A stretch of 64,000 nucleotides of DNA. Origin: Chitinophaga pinensis. GTDB taxonomy: Bacteria; Bacteroidota; Bacteroidia; B-17B0; Aurantibacillaceae. Both the position numbers and the translations under genes were made by a program. The stretch is from positions 96,310 through 160,309 of the forward strand of contig CAMAPT010000002.1 of NCBI GenBank assembly GCA_945860225.1. The letters run 5' to 3'. This document shows, piece by piece, positions 25,670-36,161 of this stretch (position 1 is its first letter; each line of letters opens with the position of its first letter). A model generated the notes under the pieces. It saw nothing but the letters and a program-made list of their open reading frames with translations, did not search any database and had not been told where the DNA came from.

Positions 25670-26308
25670 TTATTTAATTTTTTCTTGTAATAATGCGTAC
25701 TCAGATGCCATCATCTCAACTCCTAAAACTCGTTTACCTACATTACATATTTTTAACTCATCCAGCATATCAATAGCATTTTTATAGGTTGCTTGATCGT
25801 CAGTTTTTATCAAAACGGTAATAGCCCTTGTATCAGCAGTAGCATCAACTGCCATACGATTATAGGTTGTGTCAGATAATAACTTTTTCTTATTTTTTTC
25901 AGTCAAACCCTTGATTTCATCAATGGCCCATTTATTTTGTTCAGTTAATAATTTATGAAGACCATCAGAGCTAAAATTTGTCTCTTTTAAGTCTGTAACG
26001 GGTTTTCCGTCTTTATTTCCTGGAGCATTAAATTGACCTACGTAATAAAAGATACGATCATCTTTTGTTAATAAAAATGTAACTCCATTTTTTACCTCAG
26101 GTGGGGGAGGGCTTCCTGGAGGTGGTTCGGCCGGCAAACTTAACTCCATACTTTTAGGTTTACTAAAGGTTGATGTTAAAACGAAAAACGTTAATAACAA
26201 AAACGCTAAGTCAACCATTGGAGTCATATCCACACGGGTACTTTGTTTTTTGGCTCTTTTCTTCCCTCCTTTACCATGCCCACCGCCACTGTCTGCTATT
26301 TCTGCCAT
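25670..26308 (-). CDS. exbD: Biopolymer transporter ExbD (second copy)
   Basis: A 212-residue ExbD. The single transmembrane helix near residues 30-55 contains the proton-carrying Asp in MTPMVDLAFLLLTFF. The periplasmic part carries a Pro/Gly-rich linker and a longer than usual folded domain, as in Bacteroidota. It begins 25 bases after the first exbD and works with ExbB to harvest the proton gradient for TonB. The basic N-terminus (KGGKKRAKKQ) is cytoplasmic. Confidence 0.93.
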   Translation of the reverse strand: MAEIADSGGGHGKGGKKRAKKQSTRVDMTPMVDLAFLLLTFFVLTSTFSKPKSMELSLPAEPPPGSPPPPEVKNGVTFLLTKDDRIFYYVGQFNAPGNKDGKPVTDLKETNFSSDGLHKLLTEQNKWAIDEIKGLTEKNKKKLLSDTTYNRMAVDATADTRAITVLIKTDDQATYKNAIDMLDELKICNVGKRVLGVEMMASEYALLQEKIK

Positions 26309-26332
26309 ATTAAATAATTTGGTTGTTTAATA

Positions 26333-27016
26333 TTATTTTTTTGTTTCATTTGCTGGCACTGATGCGCCGCCTTCCATTGATGTGATCAAGTTGAACGTGT
26401 AAATTTTCATATCAGTAAAAGTTTTGAATACATCTTTTACATATATGTATTTAGCCTTTGCATCCGCCTTAATAGCATAACGAGGTTTTTCACCTTTAAA
26501 CTCCTGTCCGGTTTCTTCTGCTTTACTTTTATTTCTCATGTAGATAGCATTCAACTCGGTAGCAGAAATTTGAATCCAATCTCTTAATTGATTATTAAGT
26601 GAATCCAAAGGAACACCTTTTTGTGGTTGAAATTTTAATCTTTCTGCTTCAGATGCATCTAAATATTTTGGTAAATCTTTAATATCTACACCAAAACTTG
26701 AGAGTCCACCAAATTTTTTAACATGGTCAGCATTGAATTTAACCCCGTATTTTTCACTCATTTTAGCTAGTGTATTAGTACGAGCTTCACCATTTCCTAC
26801 TCCAAAAAATGACCTTCCAATATTATCAACTGTTATTAATACAGTGTTTTCGGGCAATGTTTTATCGGATACAGAAGATGGAGGATCTACAACTACAGGT
26901 TCTGCCATACGGAATGATGCTGTAAGCATAAAGAACGTAACCAACAAGAATGCTAAGTCAACCATTGGCGTCATGTCAATTGATGGGGCATGCGCAGCAA
27001 CTTTTATCTTTCCCAT
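26333..27016 (-). CDS. exbD: Biopolymer transporter ExbD (first copy)
   Basis: A 227-residue ExbD paralogue with the transmembrane motif DMTPMVDLAFLLVTFFMLT holding the essential Asp. Its periplasmic part is larger than in proteobacterial ExbD (about 140 residues in total) and differs strongly from the neighbouring copy. Paired non-identical ExbD proteins are usual in Bacteroidota. It lies 106 bases downstream of exbB. Confidence 0.93.
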   Translation of the reverse strand: MGKIKVAAHAPSIDMTPMVDLAFLLVTFFMLTASFRMAEPVVVDPPSSVSDKTLPENTVLITVDNIGRSFFGVGNGEARTNTLAKMSEKYGVKFNADHVKKFGGLSSFGVDIKDLPKYLDASEAERLKFQPQKGVPLDSLNNQLRDWIQISATELNAIYMRNKSKAEETGQEFKGEKPRYAIKADAKAKYIYVKDVFKTFTDMKIYTFNLITSMEGGASVPANETKK

Positions 27017-27122
27017 ATTTTATTTTTTACAAATTAATTTTAAACTTACTATCGAAAATCAATTTTTATTTTAAACAGGTTCACGAGATTGTGAAACCAG
27101 ATAATCGATTATAGTAAATAAA

Positions 27123-27926
27123 TTATTTTCCAGAAGATTGAAACTCTCCAATAATTGAGAATCCAGCTTCATCCATCGCATAAGTTAATTGGTCAACACG
27201 ATTAGAAAATAAGTTGTAAAAAATAATAGCTAAGGCTGAAGATAAAATTCCCACCAATGTGTTTACTAAGGCTTCAGAAATACCAGTTGCTAGAGCAGCA
27301 GTATCAGGAGTACCAGCTGCAGCTAAGGCACCGAAAGCACGAATCATCCCTACAACTGTTCCAATTAAACCTACTAATGTTCCAATAGATGCACAAGTTG
27401 AAATAACACTCATATTTTTAGATAACATAGGTAATTCTAGCGCTGTTGCTTCTTCTAATGATTTAGAAATAGCAGCAACTTTTGATTCTTTGTCCATTGA
27501 AGCGTCATTTTGAACAAATTTATATTTAGCTAAACCTTCTCTAACAACATTACCTAGAGAGCCTTTTTGTTTATCACATTCAGCCATTGCTCCATCTAAA
27601 TCTTTGTTTGAAATTAATTCTTTTATTTTCGCAACAAATTTATCGGTTTGGCCACGTCCATTTGCTTTTTGGATAGTAATAAAGCGCTCTAAAGCAAATG
27701 TTATTACAGTAAACAATGTACCTAAGAGTACAGGTACGATAAACCCTCCTTTGTACATAATACCAAAGAAATTGTGAGGATGTCCTTTTTCCGGACCTTC
27801 AGCATCAAAATTACCTGGATCCCCCAATACAAACTTATAAACGATGATACCAATTACTAAACAGATAGCAATTGCCATAGCAGACACGATGAACGGAAAA
27901 CCGCCTGATGTTTTTTTGTTACTCAT
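27123..27926 (-). CDS. exbB: MotA/TolQ/ExbB proton channel family protein
   Basis: A 267-residue ExbB. The first helix at about residues 10-30 is an N-terminal addition common in this phylum. Then come the canonical helix near residue 60 and the paired C-terminal helices around MSVISTCASIGTLVGLIGTVVGMIRAF and LVNTLVGILSSALAIIFYN. The protein forms a pentameric channel holding ExbD helices and powers TonB. It is the first gene of exbB-exbD-exbD-tonB. Confidence 0.95.
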   Translation of the reverse strand: MSNKKTSGGFPFIVSAMAIAICLVIGIIVYKFVLGDPGNFDAEGPEKGHPHNFFGIMYKGGFIVPVLLGTLFTVITFALERFITIQKANGRGQTDKFVAKIKELISNKDLDGAMAECDKQKGSLGNVVREGLAKYKFVQNDASMDKESKVAAISKSLEEATALELPMLSKNMSVISTCASIGTLVGLIGTVVGMIRAFGALAAAGTPDTAALATGISEALVNTLVGILSSALAIIFYNLFSNRVDQLTYAMDEAGFSIIGEFQSSGK

Positions 27927-27967
27927 AATTGTTTTTTTAAATTAATTTCAGTTTTTTAGAATGAGGC

Positions 27968-27999
27968 CAAACATAGTAAAAAGGTTTTTAAATAACAAT
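27968..27999 (-). promoter_or_regulatory. Probable exbB promoter
   Basis: On the minus strand TATGTTTG (27975-27968) matches TAnnTTTG, and a TTG (27998-27996) lies 20 bases upstream. This gives a leader of about 35 bases before exbB. The upstream element is one base short of the full TTTG. Confidence 0.55.
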
Positions 28000-28150
28000 A
28001 TGACAATACTATCTTTTTGTTAATGTTTAAACTTGTTAATTGATGTTTTTTTATTTTACTATACATTTTTGGTAACTTAACCGTACAAAAAACGAGAATT
28101 TAGCAATCTGATTTCAGTTTTTACCAAAATTAGTAAAGCATTAATTTATT

Positions 28151-28192
28151 TTTTCGGCAATCAAAAATTTAATTGTAAAATTTTTGCCAAAA
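28151..28192 (+). ncRNA. Candidate structured RNA element upstream of gcvP
   Basis: TTTTCGGCAA (28151-28160) faces TTGCCAAAA (28184-28192), and inside this AAAAATTT pairs with AAATTTTT, giving a nested hairpin of about 42 bases. No gene ends just upstream that would need a terminator. It may be part of a small RNA or a leader structure; evidence is only the base pairing. Confidence 0.3.
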
Positions 28193-28363
28193 GAAGATTA
28201 ATACAAAAACAAAGAGATTTGATTTAAAATATGGATTTATAAACAAACGGTTGAAAATTCAGTTAATTATCACACAAGGATTTTGTTTAAATTTGACGTC
28301 TGTTAATTTAAATACCTAATCTGAATACCATTTTAAATAATTAAAAATATAAAAATCTAAAAA

Positions 28364-31225
28364 ATGACAACCGATAAATTTGTTTCCCGTCATAATGGTC
28401 CACGTGAAAATGAAATTAAACAAATGTTGGCTAAAGTTGGCGTAACATCTGTTGATGAATTAATTAGTCAAACTGTACCTTCAGGTATTCGTTTAAAACA
28501 ACCATTGCAAGTAGCACCTGCTATGAGCGAGTATCAATATGCGAAGCACTTAAAAGTCTTAGGTAAAAAAAACAAGGTATTTCGTTCATACATTGGTTTA
28601 GGATATTATAACACCATTTTGCCAGCAGTTATTCAACGTAACATATTAGAAAATCCAGGTTGGTACACAGCCTATACGCCTTACCAAGCAGAAATTGCGC
28701 AAGGACGTTTAGAAGCGATTTTAAATTTCCAAACTATGGTTATGGATTTAACAGCTATGCCAATTGCTAATGCATCGTTATTAGATGAGGCAACAGCTGC
28801 TGCTGAAGCTTTATTTATGTTTTATAGTAACCGTAGCAAAGCAAAAATTGTAAACGGTGGAAATAAATTCTTTATCAGTGAAACAGTTTTTCCTCAAACA
28901 ATTGATGTGGTGAGAACTCGTGCAGTTCCTTATGGCATTGAATTAGTAATTGGTGATGCTAATACTGTTTCATTAGATAATTCATTCTTTGGTGCCTTAA
29001 TTCAATACCCAGATATTAATGGGGAAATCAACGATTATAAAACATTTGTTGCTAACGCTCATGCTAAAGAAGTTCAAGTAGTAGTGGCTACTGATTTATT
29101 AGCCCTAGCATTATTAACTCCTCCAGGGGAATGGGGAGCTGATTGCGTTGTAGGTAACTCTCAACGTTTTGGTGTGCCATTAGGATATGGAGGACCTCAT
29201 GCTGCCTTTTTTACTTGTAAAGAAGATTACAAACGTTTAATTCCAGGACGTATTATTGGTGTATCGGTTGATGCTCAAGGAAATACTGCATTACGTATGG
29301 CTTTACAAACACGTGAGCAACATATCAAACGTGATAAAGCAACATCTAATATTTGTACAGCGCAAGCGTTGTTAGCAATTATGGCTAGTATGTATGCTGT
29401 GTATCATGGCCAAGAAGGCATTAAAGCGATTGCTCAAAGTGTACATAATGCCACTAACTCTGTTGCAGAAGCATTAAGAGGATTAGGATTTAACATTAAA
29501 ACAAAAATATATTTCGATACGATTATTGTTGAATGTGATGCAGCTAATGTTATTGCAGCTGCTGAAGCTAAAGAAATTAATTTTCGTTTTGTAGATGTTA
29601 AGCATGTTGCTATATCGTTGGATCAAACTATTGAACAAAATGACTTAAATGATATCGTTTCTGTTTTTGCTGGCACTACTAAAGAAATAATTTACAAATC
29701 TTCAGATTTGATAAAATCGTCAATCTTAAATCGTCAATCATCATTTCTTACTCACCCAACATTTAATTCTTATCATAGTGAGAGTGAAATGATGCGTTAT
29801 ATTAAACGTTTAGAAAATAAAGATTTGTCATTGGTACATTCTATGATTTCTTTAGGTTCTTGTACCATGAAATTAAATGCGGCGTCTGAGTTATTACCTT
29901 TAACATGTCCTGAGTTTGCAAACATTCATCCATTTGTTCCAGCTAATCAAGCATTAGGTTATGCTGAGTTAATTGAGCAATTAAATAAAGATTTATCAGA
30001 AATTACTGGTTTTGCTCGCATGAGCTTTCAACCAAACTCAGGTGCTCAAGGCGAGTATGCTGGTTTAATGGTGATTAGGGCATATCATATTGCACATGGA
30101 AATGCTCATCGTAATGTCGCATTAATTCCATCATCTGCTCATGGAACAAATCCAGCATCAGCTGCAATGGCAGGTATGCAAATTATTGTAACGAAGTGTG
30201 ATGAAAAAGGAAACATTGATTTAGCAGATTTACGTGCTAAAGCAGAACAACATAAAGATAATTTATCTTGTTTAATGGTTACTTATCCATCTACTCATGG
30301 TGTTTACGAGGAGTCTATAACAGAGATTACTAAATTAATTCATGATAATGGTGGATTGGTATACATGGATGGTGCCAATATGAATGCTCAAGTTGGGTTA
30401 ACATCTCCTGGAAACATTGGTGCTGATGTATGTCATCTTAACTTACATAAAACATTTGCTATTCCTCACGGTGGTGGTGGTCCTGGCATGGGACCAATTG
30501 GAGTAGTTGAAAAACTAGTTCCTTTCTTGCCTTCACATAAAATTGTTAATACAAGCGGAGATAAAGGCATTACAGCAGTATCTGCTGCTCCTTATGGTAG
30601 TGCTTTAATTTTGTTAATCTCTTATGGTTACATTAAAATGTTGGGAGGTGAAGGATTAAAACAAGCGACGGAGATAGCAATTTTAAATGCTAACTACATG
30701 AAGGAAGTATTATCAAGTAGCTACAAAATTTTATATACAGGTAAAAACGGACGTTGCGCTCACGAGATGATTTTAGATTGCAACGAATTTAAAATGGCTT
30801 CAGGTGTTGAAGTAGCGGATATAGCAAAACGTTTAATGGATTATGGATTCCATGCACCAACTGTTGCTTTCCCTGTAGTTAACACGTTAATGGTGGAACC
30901 AACCGAATCTGAGTCAAAAGCGGAGTTAGACCGTTTTTGTGAAGCGATGATTTCTATCCGTAAGGAAATTAAAGAAATTGAAGAAGGTGAATTTGACAAA
31001 GTCAATAACGTGATTAAAAATGCACCGCACACTTGTAAATTAGTGGTTGCTGATAATTGGGAAAAACCATACTCTCGTCAAAAAGCAGCATATCCTTTAG
31101 CTTGGGTGCGAGATAATAAATTTTGGCCAAGTGTTGCGAAAGTAGACAACGCTTACGGTGATAGGAATTTGGTTTGTTCTTGCGCTCCCATAGAAACATA
31201 CATGGAAGAAGCGGTTAACGCTTAG
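28364..31225 (+). CDS. gcvP: Glycine dehydrogenase (decarboxylating), P protein
   Basis: A 953-residue GcvP of the fused homodimeric type. It decarboxylates glycine with PLP and loads the aminomethyl group on GcvH. The PLP lysine is in [21 protein letters not shown]. Other family blocks are [45 protein letters not shown] and [16 protein letters not shown]. The length is normal. The linker between the N- and C-terminal halves (about residues 450-460) is encoded by a 12-base direct repeat. The gene is single and ends in a strong terminator. Confidence 0.98.
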   Translation: MTTDKFVSRHNGPRENEIKQMLAKVGVTSVDELISQTVPSGIRLKQPLQVAPAMSEYQYAKHLKVLGKKNKVFRSYIGLGYYNTILPAVIQRNILENPGWYTAYTPYQAEIAQGRLEAILNFQTMVMDLTAMPIANASLLDEATAAAEALFMFYSNRSKAKIVNGGNKFFISETVFPQTIDVVRTRAVPYGIELVIGDANTVSLDNSFFGALIQYPDINGEINDYKTFVANAHAKEVQVVVATDLLALALLTPPGEWGADCVVGNSQRFGVPLGYGGPHAAFFTCKEDYKRLIPGRIIGVSVDAQGNTALRMALQTREQHIKRDKATSNICTAQALLAIMASMYAVYHGQEGIKAIAQSVHNATNSVAEALRGLGFNIKTKIYFDTIIVECDAANVIAAAEAKEINFRFVDVKHVAISLDQTIEQNDLNDIVSVFAGTTKEIIYKSSDLIKSSILNRQSSFLTHPTFNSYHSESEMMRYIKRLENKDLSLVHSMISLGSCTMKLNAASELLPLTCPEFANIHPFVPANQALGYAELIEQLNKDLSEITGFARMSFQPNSGAQGEYAGLMVIRAYHIAHGNAHRNVALIPSSAHGTNPASAAMAGMQIIVTKCDEKGNIDLADLRAKAEQHKDNLSCLMVTYPSTHGVYEESITEITKLIHDNGGLVYMDGANMNAQVGLTSPGNIGADVCHLNLHKTFAIPHGGGGPGMGPIGVVEKLVPFLPSHKIVNTSGDKGITAVSAAPYGSALILLISYGYIKMLGGEGLKQATEIAILNANYMKEVLSSSYKILYTGKNGRCAHEMILDCNEFKMASGVEVADIAKRLMDYGFHAPTVAFPVVNTLMVEPTESESKAELDRFCEAMISIRKEIKEIEEGEFDKVNNVIKNAPHTCKLVVADNWEKPYSRQKAAYPLAWVRDNKFWPSVAKVDNAYGDRNLVCSCAPIETYMEEAVNA
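29714..29739 (+). repeat. 12-base direct repeat in the gcvP linker
   Basis: AAATCGTCAATC occurs at 29714-29725 and again at 29728-29739, a 14-base period, so the two copies are read in different frames. It falls between the two homologous halves of GcvP, where length varies among species. Confidence 0.6.
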
Positions 31226-31228
31226 TTT

Positions 31229-31255
31229 AAAGCCTCTCTTTTGAGAGGCTTTTTT
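31229..31255 (+). terminator. Rho-independent terminator after gcvP
   Basis: A perfect 10-bp stem (31229-31238 with 31243-31252), a TTTT loop and a T run. It lies four bases after the gcvP stop codon. Confidence 0.9.
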
Positions 31256-31300
31256 GTTATATAATATTTCCACAACACACAATAACAATAGGATTAATTC

Positions 31301-32401
31301 ATGAAAAAGATATTTCAATTTAACTGGCTCAACTTTATCACGTATTTAGTTCAAGTTTTCTTGTTTTTTGTGTTGTGTATTTATTTAATGGATCCAAAAC
31401 ATCAAACACGCTCCGGTAATCCGGATGCTGCTCTTGGAGAAGCTGCTGGAGCATTAGGTGCATTAATCATGTTCGTTTTTTTATTTATATTGTTTCTTAT
31501 TACTTGTATAATTTATTTGGCATGGTTACGAAAAACAAAAGCAAAAAAAGGAGTTTTAATTTTTATCAATACCGTTGCTTTTTTGCTTTTAGCATCTCAG
31601 GTATATGAGGCATCACCCTATTTGATGAAAGAATCAAAGGATGGCTATTTTTCGATGATTAATGGATACCACAGAAATCAATATATTGTTGGAAAAGATG
31701 ATTACAAAAAAATAAATCTGAATGGTTATAAAGTAAAATTGTTTCTTTGTTCAAAAGACACGAATCTGATTTCTGTTCGAGATACTATCAGTGAAAGTAA
31801 AAAAGAAAAATTTTATTTACTTCGAGGTTCAAGTGTAAAAGAAGTAGAAAAGAATAACGTAATAAACTTACTAAATCATCTAAACTTTGAAGAACAAGAA
31901 ATTTTTAGCGAGGATAGTAGACGTCGCCCATTGGTCGTAATAACTGAAAATAATCAAAACAAGCAAAAATTTGGTCGAACGTTTATTGATTTTGATAATA
32001 ATCCTTTTAATTCAGAAAATTTACCCAAGGTCACTTTTTGGAATGAACTAGAAAATACAAATAATGTGGCAGAATTAAAAGGATTTAAGCAGTTTACACC
32101 AATTGAAGAAACGAGTAAAATTGATAAAAACGGAACCCTATATTTTCTCTTTTGGCATTTATCAAACCAAGGGGCTGCTATGCTTTGGAATGGCGATTAT
32201 ACTCATGAGTCTAGTTTGTTCCTTGCGATTCGAAAAAAGGGAGAAAAGATAGCAGTAAGGGAGGTAAATTTAGATGCTTTGCCAAATTCAGAACGTGCTA
32301 TTTTTTACGACGGTATATCCATCGAAAATTTAATTGTGAGTGGTAACTATTTTTACATACTTGTTGATGGTAAATTGTATTACCACCAAATAGGAAATTG
32401 A
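31301..32401 (+). CDS. Hypothetical membrane protein
   Basis: A 366-residue protein without recognisable family. Three hydrophobic helices occur at about residues 13-30, 53-75 and 84-100. They are followed by a large soluble C-terminal part, probably extracytoplasmic, with scattered strands and no cysteine-rich or catalytic motif. The region GNPDAALGEAAGALGALI lies between helices one and two. It stands alone after the gcvP terminator and ends facing rodA. Function unknown. Confidence 0.65.
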   Translation: MKKIFQFNWLNFITYLVQVFLFFVLCIYLMDPKHQTRSGNPDAALGEAAGALGALIMFVFLFILFLITCIIYLAWLRKTKAKKGVLIFINTVAFLLLASQVYEASPYLMKESKDGYFSMINGYHRNQYIVGKDDYKKINLNGYKVKLFLCSKDTNLISVRDTISESKKEKFYLLRGSSVKEVEKNNVINLLNHLNFEEQEIFSEDSRRRPLVVITENNQNKQKFGRTFIDFDNNPFNSENLPKVTFWNELENTNNVAELKGFKQFTPIEETSKIDKNGTLYFLFWHLSNQGAAMLWNGDYTHESSLFLAIRKKGEKIAVREVNLDALPNSERAIFYDGISIENLIVSGNYFYILVDGKLYYHQIGN

Positions 32402-32467
32402 TAAATTTAGGTAAATACGACTATGTGAGACTGTAACTATTTTTAATTACAATACATGCCATGCAAA

Positions 32468-33772
32468 TTACCGAAGAATAACCAAACGATTCGCATCTAG
32501 CTTAATAAAAATAAAAAGCAAAATTGTAAAAGACCATAAAGAAGACCCTCCATAGCTAAAAAATGGTAGTGGAATTCCGATAACAGGTACCAAACCAATT
32601 GTCATCCCTACATTAATAGCTAAATGGAAAAATAAAACTGATGCGACTCCGTAACCATAAATTCGACTAAATGGTGAGCGTTGGCGTTCTGCCATCATGA
32701 TAACCCTAATAATCAAAAATAATTCTAGCATTATCACTGAACTTGTTCCAACAAAGCCCCATTCTTCGCCAACCGTGCAGAAAATGAAATCAGTGTCTTG
32801 TTCAGGCACAAAATCATATTTAGTTTGTGTTCCTTGTAAGTAGCCTTTTCCGAAAAAACCACCTGATCCAATAGCTATTTTGGCTTGATTGACATTATAG
32901 CCTTCTTTTTTTAAATTAACAGTCCCTCTTCCTAATAAAACGTCAATTCTAGTTTTTTGATGTGGTTCTAGGTGATCATAAACGTAATTGGTAGCTAATA
33001 CAACTCCGCTAGCACTTGCAAAAATGAGAGAAACGATGATGAAATGTTTTAATGATCGTTTTATAAAAAGAAAAGCTAAACAGGCGATGACCGCTAGAAG
33101 AGTGATTAACGTATTTGAAGCAATGACTAATGATAAAACAAATAATAAAGTTGACAATAAACCTACTATAAGAAAATTTACAGAAAGACCCTCTCTATAT
33201 AATGTAATAATAAATGCGATAAATACTAGAGCTAGTCCTGTTTCATCTTGTAGTATTTTGATAATGAGTAAAGGAAGGCTTAAAATAATAACCGCATATA
33301 TGGTGTTTTTATAATTTTTGATGAGATCTATAAATCTATTTTTTCGCGATAATTCAACTTCTATATTGACATTACTTAAATATTTAGCTAGCGCTAAATT
33401 TGTTGCAAATTTCATAAATTCAGCAGGTTGTATCCCAAAAGACCCAAACCTAAACCAAGATCGACTGCCTTTAACTTCTCTGCCTAAATATGGCACAGCA
33501 ATACATGCCAATAGAAGAAAGCCATAAAAAAAATAGGAGAATACTGTATAAAAACCCGCATCAATAATTAAAATGACTGTAGCTATAAAAAAAGCACTTC
33601 CTATCCAAACTAATTGCATACCATATTTTTGAGTAGTGTCAAATATGTTTTTATGCTCTTCATTGTAAACAGCTGCATAAATATTCAACCATCCCATAAA
33701 TACTAAAATAACATAGATAAATACGGTTAATTTGTCTATGCCATAAAATATACTATCCTCTTCCTTTCTCAA
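32468..33772 (-). CDS. rodA: Rod shape-determining protein RodA
   Basis: A 434-residue SEDS-family peptidoglycan polymerase with about ten membrane helices. Family segments are GSRSWFRFGSFGIQPAEFMKFA, QAKIAIGSGGFFGKGYLQGTQ, DFIFCTVGEEWGF and GIPLPFFSYGGSSLW. RodA polymerises lipid II during side-wall elongation together with PBP2. It overlaps mrdA by four bases and is the last gene of the mreB-mreC-mreD-mrdA-rodA run. Confidence 0.97.
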   Translation of the reverse strand: MRKEEDSIFYGIDKLTVFIYVILVFMGWLNIYAAVYNEEHKNIFDTTQKYGMQLVWIGSAFFIATVILIIDAGFYTVFSYFFYGFLLLACIAVPYLGREVKGSRSWFRFGSFGIQPAEFMKFATNLALAKYLSNVNIEVELSRKNRFIDLIKNYKNTIYAVIILSLPLLIIKILQDETGLALVFIAFIITLYREGLSVNFLIVGLLSTLLFVLSLVIASNTLITLLAVIACLAFLFIKRSLKHFIIVSLIFASASGVVLATNYVYDHLEPHQKTRIDVLLGRGTVNLKKEGYNVNQAKIAIGSGGFFGKGYLQGTQTKYDFVPEQDTDFIFCTVGEEWGFVGTSSVIMLELFLIIRVIMMAERQRSPFSRIYGYGVASVLFFHLAINVGMTIGLVPVIGIPLPFFSYGGSSLWSFTILLFIFIKLDANRLVILR

Positions 33773-35643
33773 TGTCTTTTTTTAGTTTTTGTTTTCTTTT
33801 CTGATACGTGATTTGCTCCAATAAGATTGGCTTCCATCATTCTTTTTTCTATTTCCGGACGAGTTACTTTACCTGTTAAATATTTCTCAATCATTAAACT
33901 TACTATTGGAGCACTCCATGTACCCCCAAAACCAGCATTTTCTACAAAACAAACCATGGCTATTTTTGGCTTGTCTCTTGGAGCAAAGGCCGAAAATACT
34001 GCGTGATCCTTACCATGAGGATTCTCTGCGGTTCCGGTTTTTCCACACGCTATGATACCTGGAATCTTTGAAGCGGTAGCAGTACCCGCATCAAAGCATT
34101 TTTGCATACCGTCTAATACATTGTTGTAAGCTTCTTGATTTTGAACGTATGTATAATTTTTCTTTTTATATTTTTCGTCTAATTTTTTCTCCACACCAAC
34201 ACCTTTAATACAGTGTGGCGTATAAAAATAACCGCGATTTGCAATACTAGCTACAACATTCGCCATTTGTAATGGAACTAATGTTAGCTCAGCTTGACCT
34301 ATACCAAGTGATACAACCGTATTGCTACGCCAATGATTTTTACCGAAAATCTTGTTGTAATATTTTATAGAAGGAACATTACCTGGTTTATCGAATGGTA
34401 AATCAGTTCCTAATTTCGTATTTGGACCAAATGAACGAACGGCATCCCTCCAATGATTGTATCCATCTTCAAAGTTTGGGAATTTTTTTTGATCAACAAT
34501 TTCTCTAAACACGTAGCTATAGTATGAGTTACAAGAGGTAGCAATGGAACCGGGTAAATCTGTAGATGGATGTGGGTGGCATTTAGGACGTCCGCCCATA
34601 GGAGGATAACCCCCGTGACAAGGATAAACTGTAGATCTAGTAATCAGTCCATCTTGTTGTGCAATAAGCGCATCAATAAGTTTAAAGGTTGAGCCAGGAG
34701 GATACATCGCGGTTAGAGCTCTATTAAATAGGGGTAGATTTAAAGAATCATAGTATAATTTGGTGTAATTTTTTGTTCGTTCTTTTCCGCCCACAAGTAA
34801 ATTTGGATCGTAAGAAGGACTTGAAATTAAACATAAAATTTCCCCTGTACTAGGTTCTATACCAACAATTGCACCTTTTTTACCTTTCATTAGTTTTTCT
34901 CCATACTCCTGTAAATCGATATCTATACTACAAAACAAAGGTTTCCCAGCAATTGCTGCGGTATCATACAATCCATTCATATACCGACCTTTAGTTTTAT
35001 TGTGAACATCGACCATAACAATTTGCTTCCCTTTTACCCCTCTCAATTGTTCCTCATATGAACGCTCTATTCCACTAATTCCGATATAATCTCCCTCTAA
35101 GTAATAACTGTCTTTAGCTGCCTTTTCTTTACTGACTTCGCCAACATAACCAAGTAAATGGGCTGCTATTGGTCTAGGATATCTTCTTACAGTTCTAGAC
35201 TGAACATCAAATCCTTTAAACCTGTATAGTTTTTCTTGTAATGCCGCATATACTTTATTTGAAAGTTGCTTTTCAAATATACTTTCTTTACGAGGAGAGT
35301 TAGGGGCTTGGCAAGCCTTTTTCATTTTTCGTAAAAATTCGTCTTTACTTATTTCGAGTATTTGACACAAGGCCATTGTGTCGCAGCCTTTGGCAAGTTT
35401 TGGCGTTACCAATAAATCATAGGATAGTACGTTTTGAACTAAAAGTTTTCCATTTCTGTCGTAGATATATCCTCTTAATGGATACTCAGTCCTATTTCTA
35501 AAAGCATTATTTCTTGCATCTAGTTTATATCTATCATCAATAATTTGTATGTAAAACAAACGTAAGATGTATATAATGGCTACAAAAATAAAAAAACCAC
35601 TTATTATAAATTTTCTATCTGCTAAATGAGAATTTTGATTCAT
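33769..35643 (-). CDS. mrdA: Penicillin-binding protein 2
   Basis: A 624-residue class B PBP, the transpeptidase partner of RodA. One N-terminal anchor at about residues 12-32 is followed by a dimerisation domain (PLRGYIYDRNGKLL) and the transpeptidase domain. The active-site motifs are STFK (about residue 317), SCN in TSCNSYYSYVF and KTGTAEN. The C-terminal tail is basic (SEKKTKTKKRH). It overlaps rodA by four bases and touches mreD by one, so translation is coupled. Confidence 0.97.
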   Translation of the reverse strand: MNQNSHLADRKFIISGFFIFVAIIYILRLFYIQIIDDRYKLDARNNAFRNRTEYPLRGYIYDRNGKLLVQNVLSYDLLVTPKLAKGCDTMALCQILEISKDEFLRKMKKACQAPNSPRKESIFEKQLSNKVYAALQEKLYRFKGFDVQSRTVRRYPRPIAAHLLGYVGEVSKEKAAKDSYYLEGDYIGISGIERSYEEQLRGVKGKQIVMVDVHNKTKGRYMNGLYDTAAIAGKPLFCSIDIDLQEYGEKLMKGKKGAIVGIEPSTGEILCLISSPSYDPNLLVGGKERTKNYTKLYYDSLNLPLFNRALTAMYPPGSTFKLIDALIAQQDGLITRSTVYPCHGGYPPMGGRPKCHPHPSTDLPGSIATSCNSYYSYVFREIVDQKKFPNFEDGYNHWRDAVRSFGPNTKLGTDLPFDKPGNVPSIKYYNKIFGKNHWRSNTVVSLGIGQAELTLVPLQMANVVASIANRGYFYTPHCIKGVGVEKKLDEKYKKKNYTYVQNQEAYNNVLDGMQKCFDAGTATASKIPGIIACGKTGTAENPHGKDHAVFSAFAPRDKPKIAMVCFVENAGFGGTWSAPIVSLMIEKYLTGKVTRPEIEKRMMEANLIGANHVSEKKTKTKKRH

Positions 35644-36161
35644 TATTTGTTTCGATCAGTTTTGTAAAATAGAAATTGAACAATGTAAACAAAACAAAAT
35701 GTACCAAATGAACTTAAAATAACCCTTAGCAGAGTCTTGAAAAATTCATTGAATCGGAATATTTCTAAATAAAAGAAGAATAGGTTATGAACAAAAATAA
35801 TCAGAGCTGAGTAGGTAATAAACCAAATGGGCCCCATTGAATCGACATTTGGAATCATACCTTGGTCATAACCTTCTCTAGGCGATAGTAATTTTAAGAT
35901 GTAATATCTAAGATAACCTATTAAGCTACAAGCAGCGGCATGCATACCGGCAGTATCATAAAACATATCAATAGTTAAACCTGTTATAAAGGCTATGATA
36001 AGTACAAGTAATTTTGGAGTTTCAAATGGGAGTAATAAAATAAATAATATATAGGGAAATAAAATAATATAAGAACCGAGACGTATATTCTGAACAATTA
36101 ATACTTGAAGGAGTATTAATATAATAAACCGGATAATTATTTTAATTAAATTAACGATCAC
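35643..36161 (-). CDS. mreD: Rod shape-determining protein MreD
   Basis: A 172-residue membrane protein with about five helices. MreD is poorly conserved, and the assignment rests on size, the FPYILFILLLPFETPKLLVLIIAFITGLTIDMFYDT region (typical GlxxDxxY-like motif) and position between mreC and mrdA. It overlaps mreC by 11 bases. It belongs to the elongasome and helps MreC bind PBP2. Confidence 0.92.
   Translation of the reverse strand: MIVNLIKIIIRFIILILLQVLIVQNIRLGSYIILFPYILFILLLPFETPKLLVLIIAFITGLTIDMFYDTAGMHAAACSLIGYLRYYILKLLSPREGYDQGMIPNVDSMGPIWFITYSALIIFVHNLFFFYLEIFRFNEFFKTLLRVILSSFGTFCFVYIVQFLFYKTDRNK

Larger units (their letters stand above)
27927..28363 (+). other. 437-base divergent intergenic region between exbB and gcvP
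   Basis: No coding frame of note lies here. The region holds the exbB promoter on the minus strand, a long AT-rich hairpin at 28151-28192, and a TAAATTTG (28288-28295) that could be the gcvP -7 element, though no TTTG is at the right distance. No glycine-riboswitch core was recognised. Confidence 0.6.
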
